DNA of 64,000 nt, taken from Allomyces macrogynus ATCC 38327. Its lineage: Eukaryota; Blastocladiomycota; Blastocladiomycetes; Blastocladiales; Blastocladiaceae. This document shows positions 1 through 8,941 of this stretch, in pieces (position 1 is the stretch's first letter; each line of letters starts with the position of its first letter). The stretch is from NCBI GenBank assembly GCA_000151295.1, contig GG745333.1, positions 841,690-905,689 of the forward strand, written 5' to 3'. Made by a program: the position numbers and the translations under genes. The notes below the pieces were generated by a model. That model was given only the letters and a program-made list of their open reading frames with translations. It ran no database searches and had not been told where the DNA came from.

Positions 1-78
1 GGCCTCGACCAACCCGCCGCTCCTTCGCTTTCTCTCGACCCCTCATCCTGCACCACCACCACCACCACCACAACCACC

Positions 79-1167
79 ATGTCGACCGCCGACGCGACCG
101 CACCGCCCGCACCGGCGGCGGCTGCTGCACCCGCTGCCGCCACCGCGCCCGCCGCCGCGCCGCGCGAAGAGCTCGTCGGCCCCGCCGTGCGCTTCCTGTC
201 CGACGCCAAGGTCCAGTCGGCGCCCATGGCCAAGAAAATCGCGTTTCTCGAGGCCAAGGGCCTGACCACCGACGAAATCAACCTTGCCGTCCAGCGCGCC
301 GCGACCGGAGCGACCACCGCTGCCGCACCCGCGGCCCCTGCCGTCGCTGCACCACCTGCCGTGCCCGCGCCGACCTATGTCGTGGCGGCACCCGCGCCGG
401 CCCCGATCGCGGCCCCCTGGACCGCCAAGGACCTCGTCTTTGCCGTGGCCATGGTTGCGGGCCTCGGCTACTCGGCATTCCACGTGTTCAAGACCTACCT
501 CCTCCCTCGCCTCGCGCTGCCCTCGGTCACCGACCTGACCGCCGCGCAAACCGAGTTCCAGCGCGCGCTCGCGGGCCACGGCGCAAACGACCTCCGCGAT
601 CCAGGCCGAAGCGCGCACCTTACTCGATGCCGTCCGCGCTGACGCGAACGCGCTGCGCACCGACGCACAGGCCGCGCGCGACGCGCTCGAGGCGTTCCAG
701 GCGGCCGCGCGACGCGCGACGAAAACGCTCGCGCAAGTGCGTGCCGATATGCAGGACCTGCGCACCAAAGGTCCCCGACTTGGTCGCGGGCGTGCGCGAC
801 ACGCAGGTGCGCATGCTCGCCGAACTTGCAGGCAGAAATTCGCAGTTTGCGGTCGGCCATGGCCGCGTCGGCCGCTTCCGTGCCTGCGGCGTACGCGGCG
901 CCGCCGGCAGCAACGTCGGCGTCGCCGCTGATGAGCGCGCGGTCGATTCCGGCGAGCCCGGCGACCACGCCGGCGGCAGGTGCCGCGTCGGCTCTCCCCC
1001 CGCCGCCGATCCCGCTGGGGCAGCCCAAGATCCCGGACTGGCAGCGCGAGATGCTGGCCAACAAGAAGGCGGCAACGCCCGCACCGGCCGCGGCGGCGGC
1101 GGTTGCGGTTGCGGAGCCTGCCAAGGAGGCGGATGCGGACGGTGTTGAGGTGAACGCGTCAGTGTAA
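79..1167 (+). CDS. PEX14: Peroxin-14 (peroxisomal import docking protein), with three +1 frame changes
   Basis: Pex14 docks the PTS1/PTS2 receptors at the peroxisomal membrane. Seen: a proline/alanine-rich N-terminus, then the conserved Pex14 helix bundle starting near residue 33 (EELVGPAVRFLSDAKV and the GLTTDEINLAVQRA segment), a hydrophobic stretch around residues 115-140, a long alanine-rich coiled coil, and a C-terminal IPDWQREM motif typical of fungal Pex14. The reading frame changes by +1 at about 573-575 (ggg), 767-771 (aaagg) and 826-827 (tt). The third shift restores the original frame, and coiled-coil coding continues through all three. With three bases discounted the protein is 361 aa. 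The ATG at 79 follows a CAC-rich leader. The gene ends in tandem stops (taataa). It is convergent with the SGNH-like gene. The shifts are probably sequence errors; a young pseudogene is the alternative. Confidence 0.88.
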
Positions 1168-1238
1168 TAATGTTGAGTGGCGAATGGGTGAATATGCAAT
1201 GCTATGTGATTAATACTGTTGGGTACATTTCTCGTTCG

Positions 1239-2336
1239 TCACCTCAACCGCGCCTTTTCCTCTTGGAACTCGATCTTGCGCACTTGCGTCTCGAGCAACA
1301 GGAAGAGGTCCTTGGCCATCTTCTCGTAGCCCTGTGGTCCGAAAGCGCAAGCAAAATGAGGTCAGAGCAGGTTTGTGAGACGCTCGCACACCAGACCGTG
1401 GTCAAGAAACGGGCCTTGGAGCTGAAGTGCAAGAGATCGGCAAAGTAGAGCCGCGCGAGCCGGTACTCTGGGTTACCACGGTCGAGCTCGGCACCGAGCC
1501 GCACGTTCGTCGTCTTGGCGTCGAGTCTAGGGGCACGAGTCACGTCAGTCAGCTCTTGTCCACCCCGGCAGGATATTTGAATCCACGGACCCCGCAATCC
1601 ACTCGCGAATCAGCCTGTTCGTCTCGACCGTCGCCTTCAGCACGCGCGCCTCGGGCGTCATATTGCGCACGTCCACGTCCTCGGGTGCCTTGTCCAACCC
1701 CGACGGCAACGCGCGCTTCCCCGTCCCCTCACCAGGCAAAGCACGCAGCATGTCGTGCGCGTCGCCAAGCATCCAGTTGGGCACCGTGCACACATACACG
1801 GCCGCGTGCGTCTCGGCCAACTTTTCCACGATCCGCTGCAAGTTGCGAACCGTATCCACCGGCTCGATCCCCTGCCGCGCGTCCTCGCCACCCGCCACGA
1901 CCACAACCACGTCCTTGGCGCGCTGCTTGGCCACTTCCTCGGCCTTGGCTGGATCCTTGGGCGCGGCAAACGGCCACTCGTACCACTTCCCCACGCCGGG
2001 CACCCACTCGGTCGTGGTCGACTTGGCCACGCCGCGGTTAATCGCGCCCCACGAGTGTTTCGCGACCCCACGGGCGTTGGCGCGAGTCGGATCAACGAGC
2101 GCGCGCAGACGGCCGACCGCGCCCGAGTGTTCGCCGGGCGTGACCCAGTCGCCGACACCGAGCGCGTGGTCGTCGCCAATGATCACGATATTGTGGTGGA
2201 AGTCGGCAACGGGGTACCGCGGGGGCGCGATAATGTACCGCATCAGCGGGATCCAGTAGGCGTGCAGGAACAGCCGCAGTTCGTGGAACAGGTACTGCAC
2301 AATGTGCCAGGTCGTGCGGAAGAGGGCGCCAAGCAT
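1239..2336 (-). CDS. SGNH/GDSL hydrolase-like protein with Asp at the nucleophile position
   Basis: Three exons: 1591-2336, 1415-1526 and 1239-1331, giving 316 aa. The first intron (1527-1590) joins the exons in phase as ..IAG|LDAK... Blocks of the SGNH fold are visible: block I is IVIIGDDHALGVGDW, where the usual Gly-Asp-Ser is Gly-Asp-Asp; block III is VVVVVAGGED in place of GxND; block V is ADLLHFSSKGYEKMA, which keeps the Asp-x-x-His dyad. The N-terminus has an amphipathic/hydrophobic segment (residues about 5-35) that may bind membranes. The second intron (1332-1414) has a GC donor if exon 2 stops after SSK; a GT donor 18 nt further on is also in frame. It shares a 336-bp upstream interval with PIG-M. 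Its function is unknown and catalysis is doubtful without the serine. Confidence 0.7.
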
Positions 2337-2672
2337 CGTGGTGGTGGGGGTCGCGTTTTGTTGCTTGGGGTCGGCCGTGCTTGGTGGTTGGACTGGTGGG
2401 GTCGTGATCGCGGACAGGTGCGTCGCGCTGCGTGGTCGGTCGGTTGGTCGGTCGTGCGCTGCGTTTTGCAGCAGCTGGCGCGTCGCCTTGCCGGTTGGGA
2501 TGGGCTGAACGCTGATGGGATCGACGGCGGCGGGACGTTTGTTCACGACTGTTCTCGACTTCGCGTGTGTCGGAGGTGTCGAGCGCGCCGCGAGTGGTTC
2601 ATGGCGTGATCAAGAGTGATCCGTCGAAAGCATAGAAACGACCACCACTTCTCTATTTTGCACAAAATCATC
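2337..2672. promoter_or_regulatory. Divergent promoter interval, SGNH-like gene / PIG-M
   Basis: 336 bp between the two divergent start codons. I see no convincing TATA element or conserved gene in it. Open frames here only extend the neighbouring genes upstream without family similarity. Confidence 0.45.
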
Positions 2673-4143
2673 ATGGACACTCCGCCACCAACAGCACCAA
2701 CGACAGCAGCGGCAACGGCAATTTCCAAGCGCGATGCCCAGCAGTGCCATCGTGGCGAGAAGACCGTCGAAACCAAACCCGCCAAGCCTGCACAGCCAGC
2801 TCTGTCGTCCCCACCACCAGAACCAAGAACCAAGCCCTCGTCATCATTGTCATGGTGGCCAATCCCGTGGCCACGCGCGCTCGCGCTCGGCATGGCGCTA
2901 CGCATCGTTTTGCTTGCCTACGGCATGTGGCAAGACGCCAACTTGGCCGTCAAGTACACCGACATTGACTACCACGTCTTCCTCGACGCGGCACGCGCAA
3001 TCCTGCGCGGTGACTCGCCCTACGCGCGCGCTACTTACCGGTACACGCCGCTCGTCGCGTACCTGATGGTGCCCGGACTCGCCGTCGGTCTGCCCGTGCT
3101 CGGGAAACTTGTGTTTGTCGCGAGCGACCTCGTCGTGGCCGTCTTGTTGCGCAAATGGGCACGGATTGCGCTATCGCCGGTGGACGCGGCGACGGTCGAG
3201 CAATGGACCGTGCTTGCGTGGCTGTGGAACCCGTTTGTCGCCAATATGGCGACGCGCGGGAGCGCCGAGGCCGTCGTGTGCGTGCTGTGCGTTGCCGTGC
3301 TGTACCTCGTCGCGCGCGACCGGTTTGGGTGGGCCGCGGCCATATTTGGTGTTGCCGTGCACGTCAAGGTCTACCCGATCATGGCGGCTGTCCCGCTCGC
3401 GATCCGCGTCGCGCAGCCCGCACACCGCGGCGGTCCATGGCGGCCGTGGCGTGCTATCCGGTGCGCGCTAATCGCGACTGGCGCGTTCGCGGCGCTCACA
3501 GCGGCCATGGTCGCGGTGACGGGCGTCGACATGTTGCACCATACCTACGGGTACCACGTGACGCGCGCCGACCATCGGCATAATTTCTCTGTCTACTTTT
3601 ACGCGATCTACTTGCGGATCGCGACGGGTAGTGGCGGTGCCGCGACAGTTGCGCTGGTCCCATTCGCCGCGCAGGTCGTGACGGTGACTGCGCTCGGTGT
3701 GCGGTTTGCACGAACGAACTTGCCGCTGGCCGTGTTCTTGCAGACGGTCGCGTTTGTCGCGTTCAACAAGGTCATGACGAGCCAGTATTTTATGTGGTGG
3801 TTGTGCTACGTGCCCATGGTCGTGCCGGCATTGCAGACGCGGTCGGCGCGACGAGTGCCGTGGTGGGTTCTGCCGATGCTGGCAGCGTTGTGGGTCGCGG
3901 CGCAGGTCCGTTCATTTTTCACGATGACAGCGAGACCGAACTGGGTGGAGATTTGACCAATCTGTCGTCGAAATCTAGGGCGCCTGGCTCAGCAACGCGT
4001 ACCAGCTCGAGTTTATCGGGATCCCAACGTTCCGCCCCCTGTTTGTATCGAGCGTGGTCCTGTTTGCCGTGCACGTGGCGCTGATTGTCGAGTTGGTTGC
4101 GCGTGCGGCTTCCAACGAAGCCGTGCAACAGAAAGTCGAGTAA
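2673..4143 (+). CDS. PIGM: GPI mannosyltransferase 1 catalytic subunit
   Basis: GT50-family ER enzyme that adds the first mannose to the GPI-anchor precursor from dolichol-phosphate-mannose. Exons 2673-3905 and 3979-4143 (465 aa). The intron 3906-3978 starts gtccgt, ends ctag and joins ..VAAQ|GAWLS in phase. Seen: a luminal loop with YTDIDYHVFLDAA, which contains the catalytic DxD-like Asp pair of PIG-M, then TYRYTPLVAYL, WNPFVANMATRGS, HVKVYPIM, HNFSVYFY and FNKVMTSQYFMWW, with many hydrophobic membrane segments between. An open GTG codon lies upstream at 2616, but the ATG at 2673 is preferred. The yeast name is GPI14. The enzyme normally works with PIG-X/Pbn1. It is convergent with PSF3, only 45 bp apart. 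Confidence 0.95.
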
Positions 4144-4188
4144 AACAACAATAACGCATCCAGTTTTGTACAATACACGATCCGGTCG

Positions 4189-5273
4189 TTACCCTTGCCT
4201 CCCGCCGCGCCCCGGCCGACCATACGCGTCGGCGTCGCCCATGCCCAGTGCGGGCGCGCGTCGGATGCGGGCGGGCGTGCGCATCGCCCATCGCTTGACT
4301 TGGAGACTCGCGTCTTGGCCACGCTTCAGGACTAGCCGCGAGGAAGCATGGTCAGGACATAGAAAGGAATCCCGGCCGAGGAGAAGGAAGTGGGGGGAGC
4401 GTACTGTCGCGTTCGACCATGTCGAGCCCCTGCACAAACTCGGACGTGTGCTCCTCGAGCCGCGTCTGTGTGTGGTCCATGACGGCCTTAAGGCGGTCTT
4501 GGAACGCCTGGAGTGGGTGGAGAAGATCGTGAGTTTCACAGTAACATGGTGCGGGCAAGGATGAGCGTCGTCGTAGCGAACCTGAGCGATCGTATCGCCT
4601 GTCGTGGTGGGAAGTGTTCCTTCGGCCCTATCAAGCGGTGGACAAAGATGAGAAATCCGATCGTGTACACGAGCCACACAGGGGCTTGAAATGAAGCGTA
4701 CATGTGCTGCAGCTTTTCCGCGACCATAAAGTAGTATGGGCACAGCGCCTGCAGATTGACCTTGGACGCAGACGCGCGCAAGTGCCGCAAGACAGCTTCC
4801 GTGAGCGCCTTGGGCAGGTCCGTCTCGACGAGCATCTCGCTATCGGATGGGCGGGGAGTGCAGGGTCAATGGGGGGGGGGGGGTTGTGGACGGTGACGCG
4901 AGCGGGGGATTCGAGCAAGATCTTGTACTGGTCGGTGTTCAACGTGTCAATGAGCCAGACTGGCAGCGGGATCTTCGTGCCTTCGAGAATCTGAATCAAT
5001 CGCGGCCGCGTCAGGGCACTGAATGAACAATAACTGGGTCATAGTCACGGCGCACGTCTTCATTTTCCTCAGTGCCGTCCAGATAACCCATGCCGGGGAT
5101 GTGGACTTGGAACGTGGCGGGGAGACACTGGTATCGCGAGCGAGTAGAGCCCCCCGTCAGCGACAGGTATTGGTTCGCTCTGTTCCTTGAGCAGAACGGA
5201 CTTGCTGTTCGGCAAGAATGCCGTCGAGATCATAATAGTCGACGTCGGTCAATGGCCGTGCTGTCCAGCTCAT
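4189..5273 (-). CDS. PSF3: GINS complex subunit Psf3
   Basis: GINS joins Cdc45 and MCM2-7 in the CMG replicative helicase. Seven exons: 5202-5273, 5056-5127, 4898-4990, about 4678-4835, 4582-4627, 4405-4507 and 4189-4331 (about 228 aa; human GINS3 is 216). Seen in order: DYYDLDGILAEQQ, then FQVHIPGMGYL, then ILEGTKIPLPVWL, then VNLQALCPYYFMVAEKL, then AFQDRLKAVMDHTQ, then LDMVERD|ILKRGQDASL, all in the order of the family. The donor of the fourth intron is uncertain (two GT sites, 9 nt apart, both in frame). The third intron (4836-4897) contains a run of 13 identical bases (C on the coding strand). The start fits the short conserved N-terminus. It is divergent from the glutaredoxin gene. Confidence 0.88.
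4871..4883. repeat. G13 homopolymer inside PSF3 intron 3
   Basis: Thirteen consecutive G on the + strand (C on the PSF3 strand), lying mid-intron. It is by far the longest single-base run I noticed among the annotated genes and may be mis-sized in the assembly. Being intronic, it does not affect the protein. Confidence 0.9.
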
Positions 5274-5713
5274 GGTGATTCGTTGCGTCGTTGAACTGGA
5301 CTTTGAAGAGGCCTGACTCGGTCGCTTGTGTGGAAACGGGGCGTTGTCGTCGTAAGTCGTGCGCACGCGAGTCGGATATTGGAATGCTGCAGCTGGTCAC
5401 GGCGTCGTCATTGGCGTGCACGATGCGATGTGAGATTCGGCCGTCGCGCCAGACACCGCCAGAGATTTGCAGATTGTTGCTGCTGCTTGGTGGGACGGTT
5501 GCGGTTGTGGGGGACAGTGCCTCCCGCTCGTCTGCTCGACTGACACTCTTGACAGACGAATCACCGGATCTCGCAGAGCACTCAGATGCTTGATGCGGCC
5601 CTGGGAGTCCACGTCAGACCCACCCTGCGATCGCCTCCACACCACCCGTACAACACCTGCAGCTTCGCTTATTCTCTCCACGCTCACGCGCCAGTCTCCC
5701 TCGCGACCGTTTT
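5274..5713. promoter_or_regulatory. Divergent promoter interval, PSF3 / glutaredoxin
   Basis: 440 bp between divergent start codons, with a pyrimidine-rich leader just before the glutaredoxin ATG. No further gene or clear motif seen. Confidence 0.4.
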
Positions 5714-6140
5714 ATGGGCCAACTCCTCTCTGCAACCCCCGATCCCGAAACCATGGCCGCCGTCAAGGAACTTGTCGCCAAGCTGATTGCCGAGAACGTT
5801 GTCGTCGTCTTCTCTAAGTCCTACTGCCCCTACTGCGCCAAGGCCAAGGACACGCTCAAGGCCCTCGGCCAGGCCTTCACGGCGCTCGAGCTCGACCAGA
5901 TCGGTGCGTACGCGCGTGCGCGCGTTCCCGTTTACTCGCTGATTTCTAAGCGCAGGGACACAGGTGCTAACACTGAAACATGACGTTCCAGACAACGGCG
6001 CCGCGATCCAGGCGCACCTGCTCGAGCTCACGGGCCAGCGCACCGTGCCCAACATCTTCATCAAGCAGCAGCACATTGGCGGCTGCTCGGACCTGCTCGA
6101 CCTCAAGGCCGCCGGCAAGCTCCAGACGATGCTCGCCTGA
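5714..6140 (+). CDS. Dithiol glutaredoxin
   Basis: Glutathione-dependent thiol-disulfide oxidoreductase. Exons 5714-5903 and 5992-6140 (112 aa), with intron 5904-5991 (gtgcgt...ccag) splitting a GAC codon. Seen: active site SYCPYCAKAK at about residues 37-46, the TVPNIFI cis-Pro segment and the GGCSDLLDL glutathione-binding segment, so the class I glutaredoxin fold is complete. The protein starts MGQLLS, which fits the N-myristoylation consensus (Gly2, Ser6). A second in-frame ATG lies at 5753 and would remove this motif while keeping the fold, so two forms are possible. It is divergent from PSF3. Confidence 0.92.
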
Positions 6141-6419
6141 ACGCGCGTGCGGGGTTCATCTGCCAGGGTGCTGCAGTACGGTGGCACGAGGACGCGTCCG
6201 ATTTTGTACAGAAAAGTGACGATTGAAACAGATGCAAGTTTTTTTTGCATGCTCGCCACCAAAAGTGCGCGATTTCCTGGCCGTTGCCAGCGTGCAACGG
6301 CCTTTTCAACGGCAAATGAAGACCAAACCAAACTGAACAAAACAAATCAACCGACCACACCGAGGCCGTCGTCCGGCCTCCACCTCCACCTCCTCCCACA
6401 ACGACGCGCGTTTGCGCGC

Positions 6420-8105
6420 CTACGCGCCACGGCGACGCATCTGTACGCGGATCCCGACCGGCTGCAACAAAATCCCGGGCACCGTGCGTGGCATCCCCTT
6501 GAGCGCCGCGTCGTCACCCACGACACTCCACTCGTACCGGGTGAGCAGCATCGCGAGCAGCACGCGCTGCTCAATCAACGAGAACTGCGACCCCATGCAG
6601 ATGCGCGGCCCGCCGCTGAACGGCGCCCACGCCCAATCGGTCGGGTGCATGGCCTCGTCGCCGTCAGCCCACCGGTCCGGGTCAAACTTGGCCGCGGTTG
6701 GGCCCCACCACCGCGGGGAGCGCTGGAGGGTGACGAGGTCGACAGCAGTGACGGTGCCGCGCGGCAAGAGCAGGCCGTTGGACGCGAGCGTCACGTCCTT
6801 GGTCACGCGGCGGAACGGGATGTTGCCGATGCTCGGGAACAGGCGCATCGTTTCCTTGATCACCTTGGTCACGTAGTGCAAATGCGTCTGCTGGTCGTTG
6901 GTCGGGTACGGCATGTCGTGGGCCGGGATTGCGGCCGCATTCACGTCGAGCCCCATCACGTCGAGGACCTCGGCACGCGCCTTGGCCTGTACGTCCGGGT
7001 GAAGGCCGAGCAAGTAGATGGCATAGCACAGCGCATTGGCCGTCGTGTCGTGGCCAGCCAGGAAAAATACGAGCAGGTTGGCGCGCAAGTCCTCGCGCGA
7101 GAACGTCTCGTCGCGTGCCGCGGCAATCATAAGTTCGAGCAAATTGCGGCGCGCGCGCTGCTCGTCGTCGTCATTGTCAATCGACGACGTGGCCCCCATC
7201 TCAGCCGCCTTCTTGTCGATGATCTGGAAGAGGAACTCGTTGAAGTCGTGGATTCGTTTCTGCGTCGTGCGCCGCGAGAACAGGCGCGTGATGGGCAGGA
7301 TATTGCCGACTTGGTCGAAAATATCGCGCATCAGGTCATGGTAGAGGTTCAGGACCTTGGTATCGGGGTTGCTCACGGCATGCATCGGGTCGCCAAATGC
7401 GGCCACGCATAGCGCGTCGAGCGCGGCACGGTGCATCCAATCGGCCGGATCCATGGGCTCGTTGTGCGCCGCCAACTTGTCGAGCTCGGCGACCAAATCG
7501 CGACCGGCATCGCCAAAGAAATGCGTGGACCATCCGCGACGGAACGCCGAGTTGACGACTTTGCGGTGCCGCTTCCACTCGCCCGCGTTCGACATGACCA
7601 CGTTGCTCCCGAAAAACTGCTGATGCAAGTCAAGCCCAATCTCGTCAAACATGACCTTCTCAAACGTCGCCGGGTCATTCATCGACTGCTTGACATCGGC
7701 CGGGTTCGCGAGCGTCACGACCCACCCGCCAAACCACGACACCCAGGCGCCCGGCACAGGCTCGCCCGGCAAGATCAGGCCTCGGCGCTCAGCGTCTTGG
7801 CGCGCAAGGTCGGTCAGAACGTCAAACGTTTCCATAAATCCGAGACCGCGCAGCATGACGCGAATTGTCGTGATTGGGCCGACACATGCGAGCTTGCGAA
7901 GCGCGCGCGGGGTGATCAGGGCCTTGACGACGTTATACGCAGCAACAGCGGCCGCAAGCGCTCCGGCAATACGCAGCGCGCGCGACGGGGAAATGGCCTT
8001 GGTGGTTGCGACGGCGGCGGGAAGGGACGCGGTGAGGAACTCGGACGCACCAGCTGGGAGCCGGTCGTGCAATGCCGCGACGAGCTGCGAAGTCGTCGTC
8101 TCCAT
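6420..8105 (-). CDS. Cytochrome P450, tandem copy 1
   Basis: Heme-thiolate monooxygenase, intronless, 561 aa. Seen: an N-terminal hydrophobic anchor around residues 38-58, the I-helix oxygen-binding motif AGHDTTANAL, the K-helix ExxR (KETMRLFP), a PERF-like FDPDRW and the heme loop FSGGPRICMG with the ligand Cys near residue 503. The start METTTSQL is chosen because it is shared with copy 2. The open frame continues upstream through a His/Gln repeat (HQHQHQ), which lies between the TATA-like site and this ATG and is probably leader. P450 family assignment and substrate cannot be read from the sequence. It is the most 3' of three head-to-tail paralogs of identical length. Confidence 0.93.
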   Translation of the reverse strand: METTTSQLVAALHDRLPAGASEFLTASLPAAVATTKAISPSRALRIAGALAAAVAAYNVVKALITPRALRKLACVGPITTIRVMLRGLGFMETFDVLTDLARQDAERRGLILPGEPVPGAWVSWFGGWVVTLANPADVKQSMNDPATFEKVMFDEIGLDLHQQFFGSNVVMSNAGEWKRHRKVVNSAFRRGWSTHFFGDAGRDLVAELDKLAAHNEPMDPADWMHRAALDALCVAAFGDPMHAVSNPDTKVLNLYHDLMRDIFDQVGNILPITRLFSRRTTQKRIHDFNEFLFQIIDKKAAEMGATSSIDNDDDEQRARRNLLELMIAAARDETFSREDLRANLLVFFLAGHDTTANALCYAIYLLGLHPDVQAKARAEVLDVMGLDVNAAAIPAHDMPYPTNDQQTHLHYVTKVIKETMRLFPSIGNIPFRRVTKDVTLASNGLLLPRGTVTAVDLVTLQRSPRWWGPTAAKFDPDRWADGDEAMHPTDWAWAPFSGGPRICMGSQFSLIEQRVLLAMLLTRYEWSVVGDDAALKGMPRTVPGILLQPVGIRVQMRRRGA

Positions 8106-8941
8106 GATGGTGAGCGATGCTTGGTGTGTACTTGGTTGCTGCTGGTGCTGGTGCTGGTGCTGGTGCTGGCGCTGATGCAAATGGCGACAGGGCACAGTGC
8201 TTGGTATTTATATCGTTGCGCGTCGTTGGTGGTTCGTTGGTTGATCAGACTGGTCGGAAGGGATCAACAAAGGAGGTGCAGGCTGCCTGGGTTGTTGATG
8301 GTGGGAGTCGCCGACATCGCCCGCTTGCTGCGGGCTTTGCGCAACACGCGCGTTTTTGAGGGCACCAGATTTGGCTCAAGGGACGGGCCCCGTTGAAGAT
8401 CGTGTTTGTTGCACGTCTGTTGTTACTTGAGCTTTGTTGTGTTGTGGGTTGCCACTCGACTTTGCTGGGCGCCGGTTGCCGCCGCGGCTGCAGGCCGCTG
8501 CAATGCGTTTCGACCGCCAACGCCTGCAAGACAGCCTGAAGGAGGAGCACTCATCGTCTAAGGCGCCAGCTGCACCTGGCCGCACTTCTTTTCGCGGGGA
8601 GTCCCCACAATGAGCACATGCCCACAAACGTCTGATCATGTCGAGATACGCACAGCCGACGGACCAATCCAAAGCGACAGGATATTGAATTTTGCGTTGT
8701 TTATGCTCGCGTCTCTGGCGGCGACGACGGGGAAGGAGACAACAATGGTTGATGAACCTGTCGTCGTAGTTCCATGTAAATGACACTCATTTGATTTCTT
8801 CATTCCTTGGTGCAAATATATACATCCACAATAACGGCTACGGCATGTGCGCCCAATAGCGCAGCCAAGCTCGCAGCCCAAAGCGGCCGTGACAGCCGCG
8901 CCAATTTATCGCGTCTCGTCGCGGATCACGAGTGGTGGCCA
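8106..8941 (-). promoter_or_regulatory. P450 copy 1 promoter and intergenic part of the tandem unit
   Basis: 836 bp between P450 copies 1 and 2. It holds a CAC/CAG microsatellite in the leader (about 8144-8176), a TATA-like box on the - strand (about 8205-8212, about 100 bp upstream of the ATG), and stretches clearly similar to the interval upstream of copy 2. For example, a GC-rich block near 8455-8520 resembles one near 10890-10950. The part near 8808-8940, beside the 3' end of copy 2, resembles 11240-11356 beside copy 3. No gene seen. Confidence 0.7.

Noticed and set aside
51..76. CAC trinucleotide repeat before PEX14 as a functional element
   Set aside because: Short simple repeat in the leader, similar to others in this genome. 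Nothing supports a specific role.
79..1167. PEX14 as a pseudogene
   Set aside because: All conserved parts including the C-terminal motif are present, the three shifts sum to three bases, and similar homopolymer shifts occur in other essential genes such as NOP2, DNA2 and CDC6.
8106..8195. N-terminal extension of P450 copy 1 with a His/Gln repeat
   Set aside because: It lies between the TATA-like element and the ATG shared with copy 2, and it is a microsatellite in the leader rather than protein.
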